From Vibrio sp. CK2-1 (GTDB lineage Bacteria; Pseudomonadota; Gammaproteobacteria; Enterobacterales; Vibrionaceae): 64,000 nucleotides of DNA. Shown piece by piece: positions 18,700 through 27,257 of this stretch. The position numbers were made by a program, and so were the translations under genes. The DNA lies in NCBI RefSeq assembly GCF_021726515.1, contig NZ_JAKKCJ010000001.1:248001-312000 (forward strand), given 5' to 3'. Below the pieces are notes generated by a model. The model saw only the letters and a program-made list of their open reading frames with translations, had not been told where the DNA came from and searched no databases. Positions within the stretch are counted from its first letter, which is position 1. Each line of letters opens with the position of its first letter.

Positions 18700-20028
18700 T
18701 TATTCATCATCAACGACGGGTTTCTTTTTCTTCTTGATCATGAATACTTGTTCACCAACATCAACATTCTTATAGAAGCTCTTATCGCGTTTCACTGGCT
18801 TCTTAGCGGTATTGGATTTCTTAGTTACTTTCTTCGTACTCGCCGCGCCTTTCTTCACAAAAGGTTTACGTGGCTTAATGCCTTTAAATTTACCTTTCAA
18901 GCCTTCAAGTACTGAGAAGGTCAAATCTTGCTGTAGGTAGGTTTCGACATTCTTAAAGCTCACCCAGTCTTTCGGGCCAACTAATGAGATTGCAGTACCT
19001 TTGTTACCAGCACGACCGGTACGACCCACACGGTGTACGTATTCTTCAGTATGTTTTGGCATATCAAAGTTAATCACGTGGGTCACGTTAGCAATATCCA
19101 GACCACGAGACGCAATATCGGTCGTCACAAGGATCTTATGAACAGCACGTTCAAACTGACTCATAATGTTATTACGCTGAGTCTGATTTAACCCACCACT
19201 TAACGCCACCGCTTTGAGCTGTTTCTCATTAAGCTTAATGGTTAAGCGTTCCGTATCACTACGGGTTGCGGTGAAGATAATCACTTGCTTGTATTCCGCT
19301 TCTTCAAGAAGTCGGTCAAGAATCGCTTCTTTATGATCGAGGTGATCACAAAGGTAGAATGATTGGTCGATATCTTTATGTTCTTCGGCTGATAAACCAA
19401 TTGAAATGCGCTTTGGATCGCTAAGCATTTCATTCGATAATCCGCTTACTTCGGCGTGATCAAGTGTTGCTGAGAACATTAACGTTTGGCGACGACGGTG
19501 TTTAGCCGCGTTATGAATACGTCGTAATTCTGGAGCAAAACCTAGATCTAGCATGCGGTCGGCTTCATCAAGAATCAGCGTTTCAACCCCTTCTAAATAT
19601 AAAGAACGATGCTCAAGGTGATCAGCTAAACGGCCAGGAGTTGCCACGATGAATTTCGGATATTTACGTAGTGCTTTCACTTGGTCATTAAAGTTTTCGC
19701 CACCAACAATCAAAGTGCCAGTGTAAGAAAGACCGCCAAGCATGGCTTTTAGCTCACCGAATACTTGTTTGGCTAGCTCACGCGTTGGAGCCAAAATCAC
19801 ACCACGCGGATCTTTAGCAGAAAGGGCTTTGGTTTTTAACGCTTTATGCAGCATAGGCAAAACAAAGGCTAATGTTTTACCTGAACCCGTCTTGGATGAA
19901 GCCAATAAGTCTTTACCTGCAATCGCAACAGGGATCGCTTGACGCTGAATATCCGTTGCTTGTGCAAAATTGTAGTGTTGTAGGTTTTTCAGTAGACGAT
20001 TATCTAAACCAAGATCTTTAAACTGCAA
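18700..20028 (-). CDS. DEAD-box ATP-dependent RNA helicase
   Basis: A 442-residue helicase of the DEAD-box family. Motifs in order: Q motif (ATDIQRQAIP), motif I SSKTGSGKT, Ia APTRELA, Ib ATPGRL, II LDEADRML, III FSATL, IV IIFTATR, V TTDIASRGLD and VI HRVGRTGRAG. A lysine-rich tail of about 60 residues follows, typical of RNA-anchoring extensions. The start appears to be TTG at 20028 with GGAG 7 bases upstream. It resembles the RhlE/SrmB group; the exact paralogue cannot be fixed by eye. Confidence 0.92.
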   Translation of the reverse strand: MQFKDLGLDNRLLKNLQHYNFAQATDIQRQAIPVAIAGKDLLASSKTGSGKTLAFVLPMLHKALKTKALSAKDPRGVILAPTRELAKQVFGELKAMLGGLSYTGTLIVGGENFNDQVKALRKYPKFIVATPGRLADHLEHRSLYLEGVETLILDEADRMLDLGFAPELRRIHNAAKHRRRQTLMFSATLDHAEVSGLSNEMLSDPKRISIGLSAEEHKDIDQSFYLCDHLDHKEAILDRLLEEAEYKQVIIFTATRSDTERLTIKLNEKQLKAVALSGGLNQTQRNNIMSQFERAVHKILVTTDIASRGLDIANVTHVINFDMPKHTEEYVHRVGRTGRAGNKGTAISLVGPKDWVSFKNVETYLQQDLTFSVLEGLKGKFKGIKPRKPFVKKGAASTKKVTKKSNTAKKPVKRDKSFYKNVDVGEQVFMIKKKKKPVVDDE

Positions 20029-20127
20029 AGGGGTGCTCCAAAAGAAATAAAAATAAACTCATGTGCATAATAGCATAAGGCTTCCGTGGCTCCCTCATAC
20101 TTTTATTCTCAAATGATCTCAAGCCAT

Positions 20128-21123
20128 TCAGACCACTCTATTTCTAACCTTCAACCTACGCGCCACCAGCTCAACTCCGGGCTTATAGCGTTTCGCTGAA
20201 GCGTTAAGGGCAAGCTCTAACGCGCTGTCGGCAATGGTTTCAAAACGTTGAGATAACGAGTTGATTTTTATCGGTAAGAAGTCCAACAAACGATTATCAC
20301 CATAAGTGGCAACCTTAATTTTGCTCATTAGCTCTGGGTGTTCGAATAACACATCAAGCACGCCTTCTAGCAAAGTATACGAGGTAGTAATGATCGCATC
20401 TGGCATAGTGCCTTTATCTAGCCACTTTTGCATCGCTGCTCGACCAGCTTGAGAATTAAACAGCGCGCCATACTCAATATGGGTTTCTAAAGGCTTATTA
20501 TGTTGACGAACGGCCGCTTCAAAGCCAAGTTGACGCTCTTTCGATATATTCAAATCGGGCAACGCACCAATTAACCCCACCGAGGCAACATCATCAAATA
20601 ATACCGAAGAGGTTAAGCTCAAAGCACCCTCAAAATCTTCACTGATCACACAGCTAAAATATTCATCATCTAATGGTCGGTCGAGCGCAATCACAGGAAT
20701 GCCGCGCTTTTGAATACTAGTGTAAAACTCATTGGCGTCTGGAATAGAACTTGCGACAAATAACGCATCAATTCGGCGACTGACTAAAGCATTAACCACT
20801 GACTTTTCAGTTTCAGGATCGTCATCAGAACTCCCTATCAAAATTTGATAGCCCGCCTGACGAGAATTAAATTCCAATAATTTAGCAAGACGCGCATAAC
20901 TGTTGTTTTCTAAATCAGGGATCACAAGCCCAAATGAACGGCTTTGCCCGGCACGTAAAGAAGAAGCGGCATGATCTGGTTGATATTGATGTTCTTCTAC
21001 TACCGCCATTACTTTTTGCTGAGTTTTCTGGCTAATCCGGTATTTGGTTGCCTTGCCATTAATGACATAACTGGCGGTGGTTTTTGACACGCCTGCCAGT
21101 TTGGCTATTTCATCAAGTGTCAT
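20128..21123 (-). CDS. cra: Catabolite repressor/activator Cra (FruR), LacI family
   Basis: A 331-residue LacI-type regulator of carbon flow that releases DNA on binding fructose 1-phosphate. The DNA-binding start MTLDEIAKLAGVSKTTASYV then INGKATKYRIS is diagnostic of Cra. The periplasmic-binding-like effector domain follows, with ALDRPLDDEYFSCVISED and GYDN-like ATYGDNRLLDFLP. The ATG at 21123 follows AAAGGGG; an in-frame GTG at 21141 is upstream of that site. It is divergent from fruBKA, and three Cra-type palindromes lie between. Confidence 0.95.
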   Translation of the reverse strand: MTLDEIAKLAGVSKTTASYVINGKATKYRISQKTQQKVMAVVEEHQYQPDHAASSLRAGQSRSFGLVIPDLENNSYARLAKLLEFNSRQAGYQILIGSSDDDPETEKSVVNALVSRRIDALFVASSIPDANEFYTSIQKRGIPVIALDRPLDDEYFSCVISEDFEGALSLTSSVLFDDVASVGLIGALPDLNISKERQLGFEAAVRQHNKPLETHIEYGALFNSQAGRAAMQKWLDKGTMPDAIITTSYTLLEGVLDVLFEHPELMSKIKVATYGDNRLLDFLPIKINSLSQRFETIADSALELALNASAKRYKPGVELVARRLKVRNRVV

Positions 21124-21204
21124 CTGGTTAACCCCTTTCACTCACGGTTCTGTGCACTGGATCAAAAATCTATCGTTCCGATCATTATGTTATTTGAATT
21201 ATAA

Positions 21205-21220
21205 GCTGAATCGATTCAGT
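21205..21220. promoter_or_regulatory. Cra operator 1
   Basis: GCTGAATCGATTCAGT, a 16-base palindrome with one mismatched end, matches the Cra/FruR operator pattern. It lies closer to cra, so autoregulation is possible. Confidence 0.8.
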
Positions 21221-21226
21221 ATAAAA

Positions 21227-21242
21227 GCTGAAAGGATTCAGC
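21227..21242. promoter_or_regulatory. Cra operator 2
   Basis: GCTGAAAGGATTCAGC, centred 22 bases from operator 1, about two helical turns. Confidence 0.75.
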
Positions 21243-21359
21243 AAATTTGAAGTCTGGTCACATTAACTAAAAAATCTCTTATCTACTAAGCTGTATAAAT
21301 AAGAATTTTTAACCCTAATTGAAGACAAGACATGATTCGCTGAATTTTTTTACCAAACT

Positions 21360-21375
21360 GCTGAATCGATTCAGC
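21360..21375. promoter_or_regulatory. Cra operator 3
   Basis: GCTGAATCGATTCAGC is a perfect 16-base palindrome 72 bases before the fruB start, well placed to repress fruBKA. Confidence 0.85.
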
Positions 21376-21447
21376 TATATAGAATTAGAGAGCAGGACTA
21401 TCACAATATTGATAGATATCGGCTCCCAAACCAACAGAGGCACGACA

Positions 21448-22581
21448 ATGCTTATTTTAACACCTCAAGAAGTGACGCTTGCTCAAACAGCATCAGACAA
21501 GACTGCAGCCATTAAAAATATTGCCGCCACATTAACTCAGCAAGGTTATGTGGAATCAGGCTATGTCGAAGGCATGCTGACTCGTGAAGGCCAGTCTTCA
21601 ACCTTTTTAGGTAATGGTATCGCCATTCCACACGGCACGACAGATACTCGTGGCCTAGTGCAAAAAACCGGCGTGAGCGTGCATCACTTCCCAGAAGGTG
21701 TGGACTGGGGCAATGGTACGGTTTATGTGGCGATTGGTATTGCTGCAAAATCTGACGAGCACTTGGGCATCTTAAAACAGCTGACTAAAGTACTTTCTGC
21801 CGATGGTGTTGAAGCCGCGCTGAAAGATGCCAAAACCGAGCAAGACATCATCAATGTGTTAAATGGCCAAACTCAACTTACTGCAGATTTTGACGCTTCA
21901 TTAATTCAATTGAAGTTTCCAGCCAGTGATATGCTGCAAATGACCGCCGTCGCCGGTGGCCTACTTCGCAATACAGGTTGCACAACTGATGAGTACATTT
22001 CAGAGATCATCACCAAAACGCCAACCGACCTAGGTAACGGTCTATGGTTAATCAGCGGTGGTACCGGTGTTAATCGCTCTGCGATGTCATTTGTTTCAAC
22101 CGCTAATGATTGTGAATTTGAAGGCAAACCAGTCAAAGGGTTAATTGCTTTTGCCGCTTGTAATGCCAGCCATAAACCACTGCTTTATAAACTGACTCAA
22201 TTGATCTTATCTAAGCGTCAAAATGAGATTTTAGAGGGCGATAGCAATCAACTACTTGATCTATTCGACCTATCTGAAAAAGCACCAGAAATGAGCGAAG
22301 AAGCCGCCAATAGCGCGATATTTAAAATCAAAAATACTCACGGTTTGCACGCTCGCCCTGGTGCGATGTTAGTGGCCGAAGCTAAGAAGTTTGAATCTAC
22401 GATTCGCGTTGAAAACTTAGATGGCGAAGGCGGCAGTGTGAATGCTAAAAGCTTAATGAAAGTTATCGCATTAGGGGTAAAACATGGCCACCGCCTGCAA
22501 TTTACTGCTGATGGCGCTGATGCAGAGTTAGCACTGACTTCGATTGGTAAAGCGATTGAATCAGGCCTTGGTGAAGGTTAA
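21448..22581 (+). CDS. fruB: Fructose PTS diphosphoryl transfer protein FruB (EIIA-M-FPr)
   Basis: A 377-residue cytoplasmic phosphocarrier for fructose uptake. The EIIA domain (about 1-145) holds the phosphorylated His62 in IAIPHGT. A middle domain follows, and an HPr-like FPr domain (about 285-377) has NTHGLHARPGAML with its histidine. The frame is open from 21319, but ATG 21448 starts the conserved domain and follows AGAGG. fruK begins 10 bases after its stop. Cra operators lie upstream. Confidence 0.95.
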   Translation: MLILTPQEVTLAQTASDKTAAIKNIAATLTQQGYVESGYVEGMLTREGQSSTFLGNGIAIPHGTTDTRGLVQKTGVSVHHFPEGVDWGNGTVYVAIGIAAKSDEHLGILKQLTKVLSADGVEAALKDAKTEQDIINVLNGQTQLTADFDASLIQLKFPASDMLQMTAVAGGLLRNTGCTTDEYISEIITKTPTDLGNGLWLISGGTGVNRSAMSFVSTANDCEFEGKPVKGLIAFAACNASHKPLLYKLTQLILSKRQNEILEGDSNQLLDLFDLSEKAPEMSEEAANSAIFKIKNTHGLHARPGAMLVAEAKKFESTIRVENLDGEGGSVNAKSLMKVIALGVKHGHRLQFTADGADAELALTSIGKAIESGLGEG

Positions 22582-22591
22582 GGAAATAGCT

Positions 22592-23575
22592 ATGTCTATC
22601 AAACAAACGTCATCCAAAAAAGTCGTCACTATTACCCTAAACCCAGCGCTCGATTTGACGGGGCACTTAGCCGATAACCTCAATGTAGGTAGCGTTAGCT
22701 TAGTATCGAGCAGCACATTGCACCCTGCTGGTAAGGGCGTAAATGTCGCGAAAGTGCTTTCTGATTTAGGTGCTGATGTCACGGTTACAGGCTTTTTAGG
22801 TGCCGATAACCAAGAAGCATTTTGTCAGTTATTTAAAGAGATTAATGCTAGCGACCGTTTTATTCGCGTTTCTGGTGCCACTCGCATCAATGTCAAATTG
22901 GTCGATAAAGCCAGTGAGGTAAGTGACATTAACTTCCCGGGTGTAGAAGTCGATCAAACCGCAATTGAAGCTTTCGAAACCACTCTTGATGAGCTTGCAC
23001 AAGATCATGATTACTTCGTGATGGCTGGTAGTCTACCCCGCGGTATTAGCCCAGAGCTTTGTGCCAAGTGGATTGAATCACTACACCAGAAAGGTAAAAA
23101 AGTGATTTTTGATAGTAGTCGACAAGCGCTAAAAGCAGGGCTGAACTCTCATCCGTGGCTCATTAAGCCCAATGATGAAGAGCTTTCAGAGCTGATTGGA
23201 AAAGAGCTACATAGTATCGAAGATTGCCAGCAAGCCGCACAAACTTTGGAATCAAAAGGCATCGATAACATTGTGGTATCCATGGGTGCTAAAGGCGTGA
23301 TGTGGTTAAACCAAGGTCAATGGCTACAGGCGGAACCGCCTCGAATGGAAGTGGTGAGCACAGTAGGTGCTGGTGACACTTTGGTTGCTGGATTGACTTG
23401 GGGACACCTGAATCAAGATTTGGATAAAGACAATTGGCCACAAGAAAAAGTTTTAAGCTTTGCCACGGCATTGTCGGCACTCGCTGTCACTCAAATTGGC
23501 GTTGGAGTAGCTGATCTTACTCCCGTGAACAACCTACAACAAAAAATTCGCATTAAAGCGACCTCTCGTATATAG
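22592..23575 (+). CDS. fruK: 1-phosphofructokinase FruK
   Basis: A 327-residue PfkB/ribokinase-family enzyme that makes fructose 1,6-bisphosphate from the fructose 1-phosphate delivered by FruA. It shows TITLNPALDLTG at the N-terminus, HPAGKGVNVAKVLSDLG for substrate binding and the PfkB signature VVSTVGAGDTLVAGLTWG, with the catalytic aspartate in GAGD. The ATG at 22592 follows AAGGAAATAG; the frame opens upstream inside fruB. It is central in fruBKA. Confidence 0.95.
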   Translation: MSIKQTSSKKVVTITLNPALDLTGHLADNLNVGSVSLVSSSTLHPAGKGVNVAKVLSDLGADVTVTGFLGADNQEAFCQLFKEINASDRFIRVSGATRINVKLVDKASEVSDINFPGVEVDQTAIEAFETTLDELAQDHDYFVMAGSLPRGISPELCAKWIESLHQKGKKVIFDSSRQALKAGLNSHPWLIKPNDEELSELIGKELHSIEDCQQAAQTLESKGIDNIVVSMGAKGVMWLNQGQWLQAEPPRMEVVSTVGAGDTLVAGLTWGHLNQDLDKDNWPQEKVLSFATALSALAVTQIGVGVADLTPVNNLQQKIRIKATSRI

Positions 23576-23595
23576 AAGAGATAAGGGAATTACCT

Positions 23596-25347
23596 ATGAA
23601 TATTGCCATTATAACTGCATGCCCAAGTGGCGTTGCCAACAGCATTATCGCCGCAGGTTTATTAGAACAAGCCGCGAAAGATCTAAACTGGAATGCCACC
23701 GTAGAATGCCAGTCGAGTGTGATTCCACATCAATCTCTGACACAACAACAAATTGATGATGCAGAAGTGATTGTCATCGCGGCGAATACTGCTGTTGATA
23801 CCACTCGCTTTACTGGTAAAAAAGTTTATCAAGGCGACATTAATACGAGCCTAAATGACACTCAAGCTTGGCTAGAAAGTGCAGTTAAGCAAGCCACGCT
23901 TTTAGAGCAAGGTTCAGCCCCGGTTGCGGAAGCATTATCTAGCTCAGAAAACCTATCAAACTCGAAAACAGCCAAAATCGTTGCGATTACTGCTTGCCCA
24001 ACAGGTGTTGCTCATACCTTTATGGCAGCCGAAGCACTAGAAGAAACGGGCGCCAAACTTGGTCACCAAATTAAAGTAGAGACCCGTGGTTCCGTTGGCG
24101 CAAAAAACCAACTAACAGAACAAGATATCGCAGAAGCGGATCTGGTGATCATTGCAGCCGATATCGAAGTTCCACTGGATCGTTTTGCAGGCAAGCCTCT
24201 GTATAAAACCAGTACCGGCCTAGCCTTAAAGAAAACCGAACAAGAGTTTGCCAAAGCCTTTGAGCAAGCCACTCCGCATCAAGCTGGTCAACAATCAAGT
24301 TCTTCTAGCGCTTCTTCAGAAGAAAAAGCTGGCGTCTACAAACACTTAATGACCGGTGTTTCTCACATGCTTCCATTAGTAGTTGCCGGTGGTTTGGCTA
24401 TCGCGCTTTCATTTGTGTTCGGTATCGAAGCCTTTAAAGAAGAAGGCACACTAGCCGCAGCCTTAATGACCATTGGTGGTGGTTCAGCCTTTGCATTAAT
24501 GATCCCGGTTCTCGCTGGTTTCATTGCGTTCTCCATTGCCGACCGCCCGGGTTTAGCGCCTGGTTTAATTGGCGGTATGCTTGCTAGCTCAACTGGCGCA
24601 GGCTTCATCGGCGGTATCATTGCCGGTTTCCTAGCGGGTTACGCGGCTAAATTTATTGCTGAGAAAGTGAAACTGCCGCAATCAATGGAAGCGTTAAAAC
24701 CAATTCTAATCATTCCATTATTAGCGAGCTTGTTTACTGGTCTTGTGATGATCTACGTCGTTGGTGGCCCAGTTTCAGGCATCATGACTGCAATGACCGA
24801 GTTCCTAAACAACATGGGTTCAGCGAACGCAGTACTACTCGGTATTATCCTAGGCTGCATGATGTGTTTCGACCTAGGTGGCCCAATCAACAAAGCGGCT
24901 TACACATTTGGGGTTGGTCTATTAGCATCGCAAACTTACGCGCCAATGGCAGCGGTAATGGCGGCAGGTATGGTTCCAGCGCTAGGTATGGGTCTAGCGA
25001 CATTCCTAGCCAAAGATAAATTTGCTCAATCTGAACGTGAAGCAGGTAAAGCATCATTTGTTCTTGGTCTGTGCTTTATCTCAGAAGGGGCGATTCCATT
25101 TGCCGCGAAAGATCCAATGCGCGTTATCCCTAGCTGTATGGCGGGCGGTGCATTAACCGGCGCTCTATCTATGCTATTTGGTGCAAAACTAATGGCACCA
25201 CACGGCGGCTTGTTTGTACTACTTATTCCAAATGCGATTTCGCCAGTGCTTTTATACCTTGTGGCAATCATTGCCGGTACGGTAGTAACTGGTGTGACTT
25301 ATGCCTTCTTGAAAAACAAGGCTGAAGCTAAAGCAGTTACAGCTTAA
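23596..25347 (+). CDS. fruA: Fructose PTS transporter subunit EIIBC FruA
   Basis: The 583-residue membrane component that imports fructose as fructose 1-phosphate. A degenerate EIIB' domain (about 1-110, ITACPSGVANS) precedes a full EIIB domain (about 130-230) with the active cysteine in ITACPTGVAHTFMAAEAL. The EIIC membrane domain (about 250-575) has FDLGGPINKAAYTFG and ISEGAIPFAAKDPMRVIP. Double EIIB domains are normal for FruA of enteric and Vibrio type. AAGGGAATT precedes the ATG. Confidence 0.95.
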   Translation: MNIAIITACPSGVANSIIAAGLLEQAAKDLNWNATVECQSSVIPHQSLTQQQIDDAEVIVIAANTAVDTTRFTGKKVYQGDINTSLNDTQAWLESAVKQATLLEQGSAPVAEALSSSENLSNSKTAKIVAITACPTGVAHTFMAAEALEETGAKLGHQIKVETRGSVGAKNQLTEQDIAEADLVIIAADIEVPLDRFAGKPLYKTSTGLALKKTEQEFAKAFEQATPHQAGQQSSSSSASSEEKAGVYKHLMTGVSHMLPLVVAGGLAIALSFVFGIEAFKEEGTLAAALMTIGGGSAFALMIPVLAGFIAFSIADRPGLAPGLIGGMLASSTGAGFIGGIIAGFLAGYAAKFIAEKVKLPQSMEALKPILIIPLLASLFTGLVMIYVVGGPVSGIMTAMTEFLNNMGSANAVLLGIILGCMMCFDLGGPINKAAYTFGVGLLASQTYAPMAAVMAAGMVPALGMGLATFLAKDKFAQSEREAGKASFVLGLCFISEGAIPFAAKDPMRVIPSCMAGGALTGALSMLFGAKLMAPHGGLFVLLIPNAISPVLLYLVAIIAGTVVTGVTYAFLKNKAEAKAVTA

Positions 25348-25384
25348 CTGCTTAGCTTAAAGTCTAACCATCACTTTACAGTGT

Positions 25385-25420
25385 AAACCGCGACTCATAT
25401 TTTATGGCTCGCGGTTTTTT
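25385..25420 (+). terminator. Terminator of fruBKA
   Basis: AAACCGCGA pairs with TCGCGGTTT across a 15-base loop, followed by TTT. A fragment of the CTCGT repeat type (ATCTCGTGTCTCGTGAGAG) lies directly after it. Confidence 0.8.
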
Positions 25421-25505
25421 ATATCTCGTGTCTCGTGAGAGCTTGGTTGGTATTCCAATATGAAACCAGTACAATTGCCCCGTTTACTTAATTCGAGCTG
25501 CTGCC

Positions 25506-27185
25506 ATGTCTTGTTTCACCCCTTTTACTGCTGATATTTCTGATATCGACCTACCAGAAAAATTCACCTTTCCATTTTGCTATGAGCCACATCCATTAAG
25601 CCAAATTGCCGCCAAGCAACTACAGAAGCATTTAGAGTCGCAAACTAATTGGCAACATGACTTTGGCTTTGAAGAAAGCAGCACAGAAGCGGGAAAAATG
25701 TTTGGAGTCTTGGTCGTCAAAAACACTCAAGATGAACTGGGCTTTCTCTCGGCTTTTTCAGGAAAACTTGCTGATCAAAATCATCTCGACCATTTTGTTC
25801 CACCAGTGTTTGATATGCTCACCGAAGGCAGCTTCTTCCTTGAAGGCACTGCGCCGATTAATGTGATAAACCATAAAATCAAACAGCTTGAAGCGGAGCC
25901 TAAACTCGCTTTATTGCAACAAACTATTCGTGATTTTAAGCAGCAAGCCCAACAAGAAATGGAAGCATTGCGCCTTTCTATTGTCGAAAACCGCAAACGT
26001 AGAAAAACATTAAGACAACAAGCAGAATCCAGCCTACAAGGCAATGAACTACAAGCTTTACTTGCGGATTTAGGTAAACAAAGCGTGGCTGAAAAAGCGC
26101 AACAAAAGCACTTAAAAGCGCATTGGCAACAGCAAATAGAAGAAGTGGAACAGCAACTACAACAAAAAGTGGCTATGATCGAACAGTTAAAACAAGATCG
26201 CAAACAACAATCGGCCAAGCTACAACGAGAATTATTTGCTCAGTACCAATTTCTCAATCAAGATCAGCAATCCAAATCGCTACTGGATATTTTCGAGACG
26301 ACTGCCAACCCGACTCCACCAGCCGGCTCAGGTGAATGTGCCGCGCCTAAACTTCTACAATATGCGTTTGCTCATCGCTTTACGCCTATTTGTCTGGCTG
26401 AATTTTGGTGGGGAGCCTCACCAAAATCGGAAATTCGTCAACATAAGAAGCACTACCCGGCTTGCCAAAGTAAATGCCAGCCTATTCTTTCTCACATGCT
26501 AGAAGGTATTGAACTTGACGAAAATCCTCTGCTTAAGAATCACGCGGAAGGCCAAGAGATCGATATCATTTACCAAGATGAAGCGATAGTGGTCGTCAAT
26601 AAGCCAGCGGAATTTTTATCGGTACCCGGCGTTAATGTGAAAGATTCTGTCTACACTCGCTTGCAAGCACTCTACCCTGATGTAGAAGGTCCGTTTGTAC
26701 TGCATCGCTTGGATATGTCGACGTCTGGATTACTGGTTTTTGCATTGACCAAACGCGCTAATAAAAGCCTACAAAAGCAATTTATTACCCGTGGTGTCGA
26801 AAAAAGATATGTCGCCCTACTGGATGGAAAATTATCAGAAACTCGTGGCGATATTGATTTACCGTTGCGCGGCGATTTAGAAGACAGGCCAAGACAAATG
26901 GTGTGTTTTGAACATGGCAAACCAGCGGAAACCCATTGGCAATTAATCGAAACACTAACCATTAACGGCTTGGGAAAAAGTAAAGTTTACCTCTACCCTA
27001 AAACCGGTCGAACCCATCAATTGCGAGTCCATTGTGCCCATCAAAATGGTTTAAATATGCCAATCACAGGTGATGACCTATATGGAGAAAAAGCCAACCG
27101 CCTGCATTTACATGCACAACAATTGGCTTTTGATCACCCTTATACCAAAGAAAGAATGGTATTTGAGGTAGAGGCTGGGTTTTAA
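25506..27185 (+). CDS. RluA-family pseudouridine synthase with a long N-terminal extension
   Basis: A 559-residue protein. The C-terminal part (about residues 345-559) is an RluA-type pseudouridine synthase: YQDEAIVVVNKPAEFLSVPG, the catalytic aspartate in HRLDMSTSGLLVFALTKRA, and YPKTGRTHQLRVH. Before it lie a long glutamine- and lysine-rich coiled coil (about 115-245) and a cysteine-containing segment (PACQSKCQP near 320). E. coli RluA has about 220 residues, so the extension is the unusual part. The RNA target, tRNA or 23S rRNA, cannot be read from the sequence. Confidence 0.85.
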   Translation: MSCFTPFTADISDIDLPEKFTFPFCYEPHPLSQIAAKQLQKHLESQTNWQHDFGFEESSTEAGKMFGVLVVKNTQDELGFLSAFSGKLADQNHLDHFVPPVFDMLTEGSFFLEGTAPINVINHKIKQLEAEPKLALLQQTIRDFKQQAQQEMEALRLSIVENRKRRKTLRQQAESSLQGNELQALLADLGKQSVAEKAQQKHLKAHWQQQIEEVEQQLQQKVAMIEQLKQDRKQQSAKLQRELFAQYQFLNQDQQSKSLLDIFETTANPTPPAGSGECAAPKLLQYAFAHRFTPICLAEFWWGASPKSEIRQHKKHYPACQSKCQPILSHMLEGIELDENPLLKNHAEGQEIDIIYQDEAIVVVNKPAEFLSVPGVNVKDSVYTRLQALYPDVEGPFVLHRLDMSTSGLLVFALTKRANKSLQKQFITRGVEKRYVALLDGKLSETRGDIDLPLRGDLEDRPRQMVCFEHGKPAETHWQLIETLTINGLGKSKVYLYPKTGRTHQLRVHCAHQNGLNMPITGDDLYGEKANRLHLHAQQLAFDHPYTKERMVFEVEAGF

Positions 27186-27204
27186 TTCATTCCCATTCAG
27201 ATAA

Positions 27205-27243
27205 AAAAACGCTCACTTGAAATCATCAAATGAGCGTTTTTAT
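27205..27243. terminator. Bidirectional terminator between the RluA-type gene and the lipoprotein
   Basis: AAAAACGCTCACTTGA pairs with TCAAATGAGCGTTTTT (one mismatch) across a 5-base loop, with A and T runs on both sides. Confidence 0.88.
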
Positions 27244-27257
27244 TAATCTACACTCTA

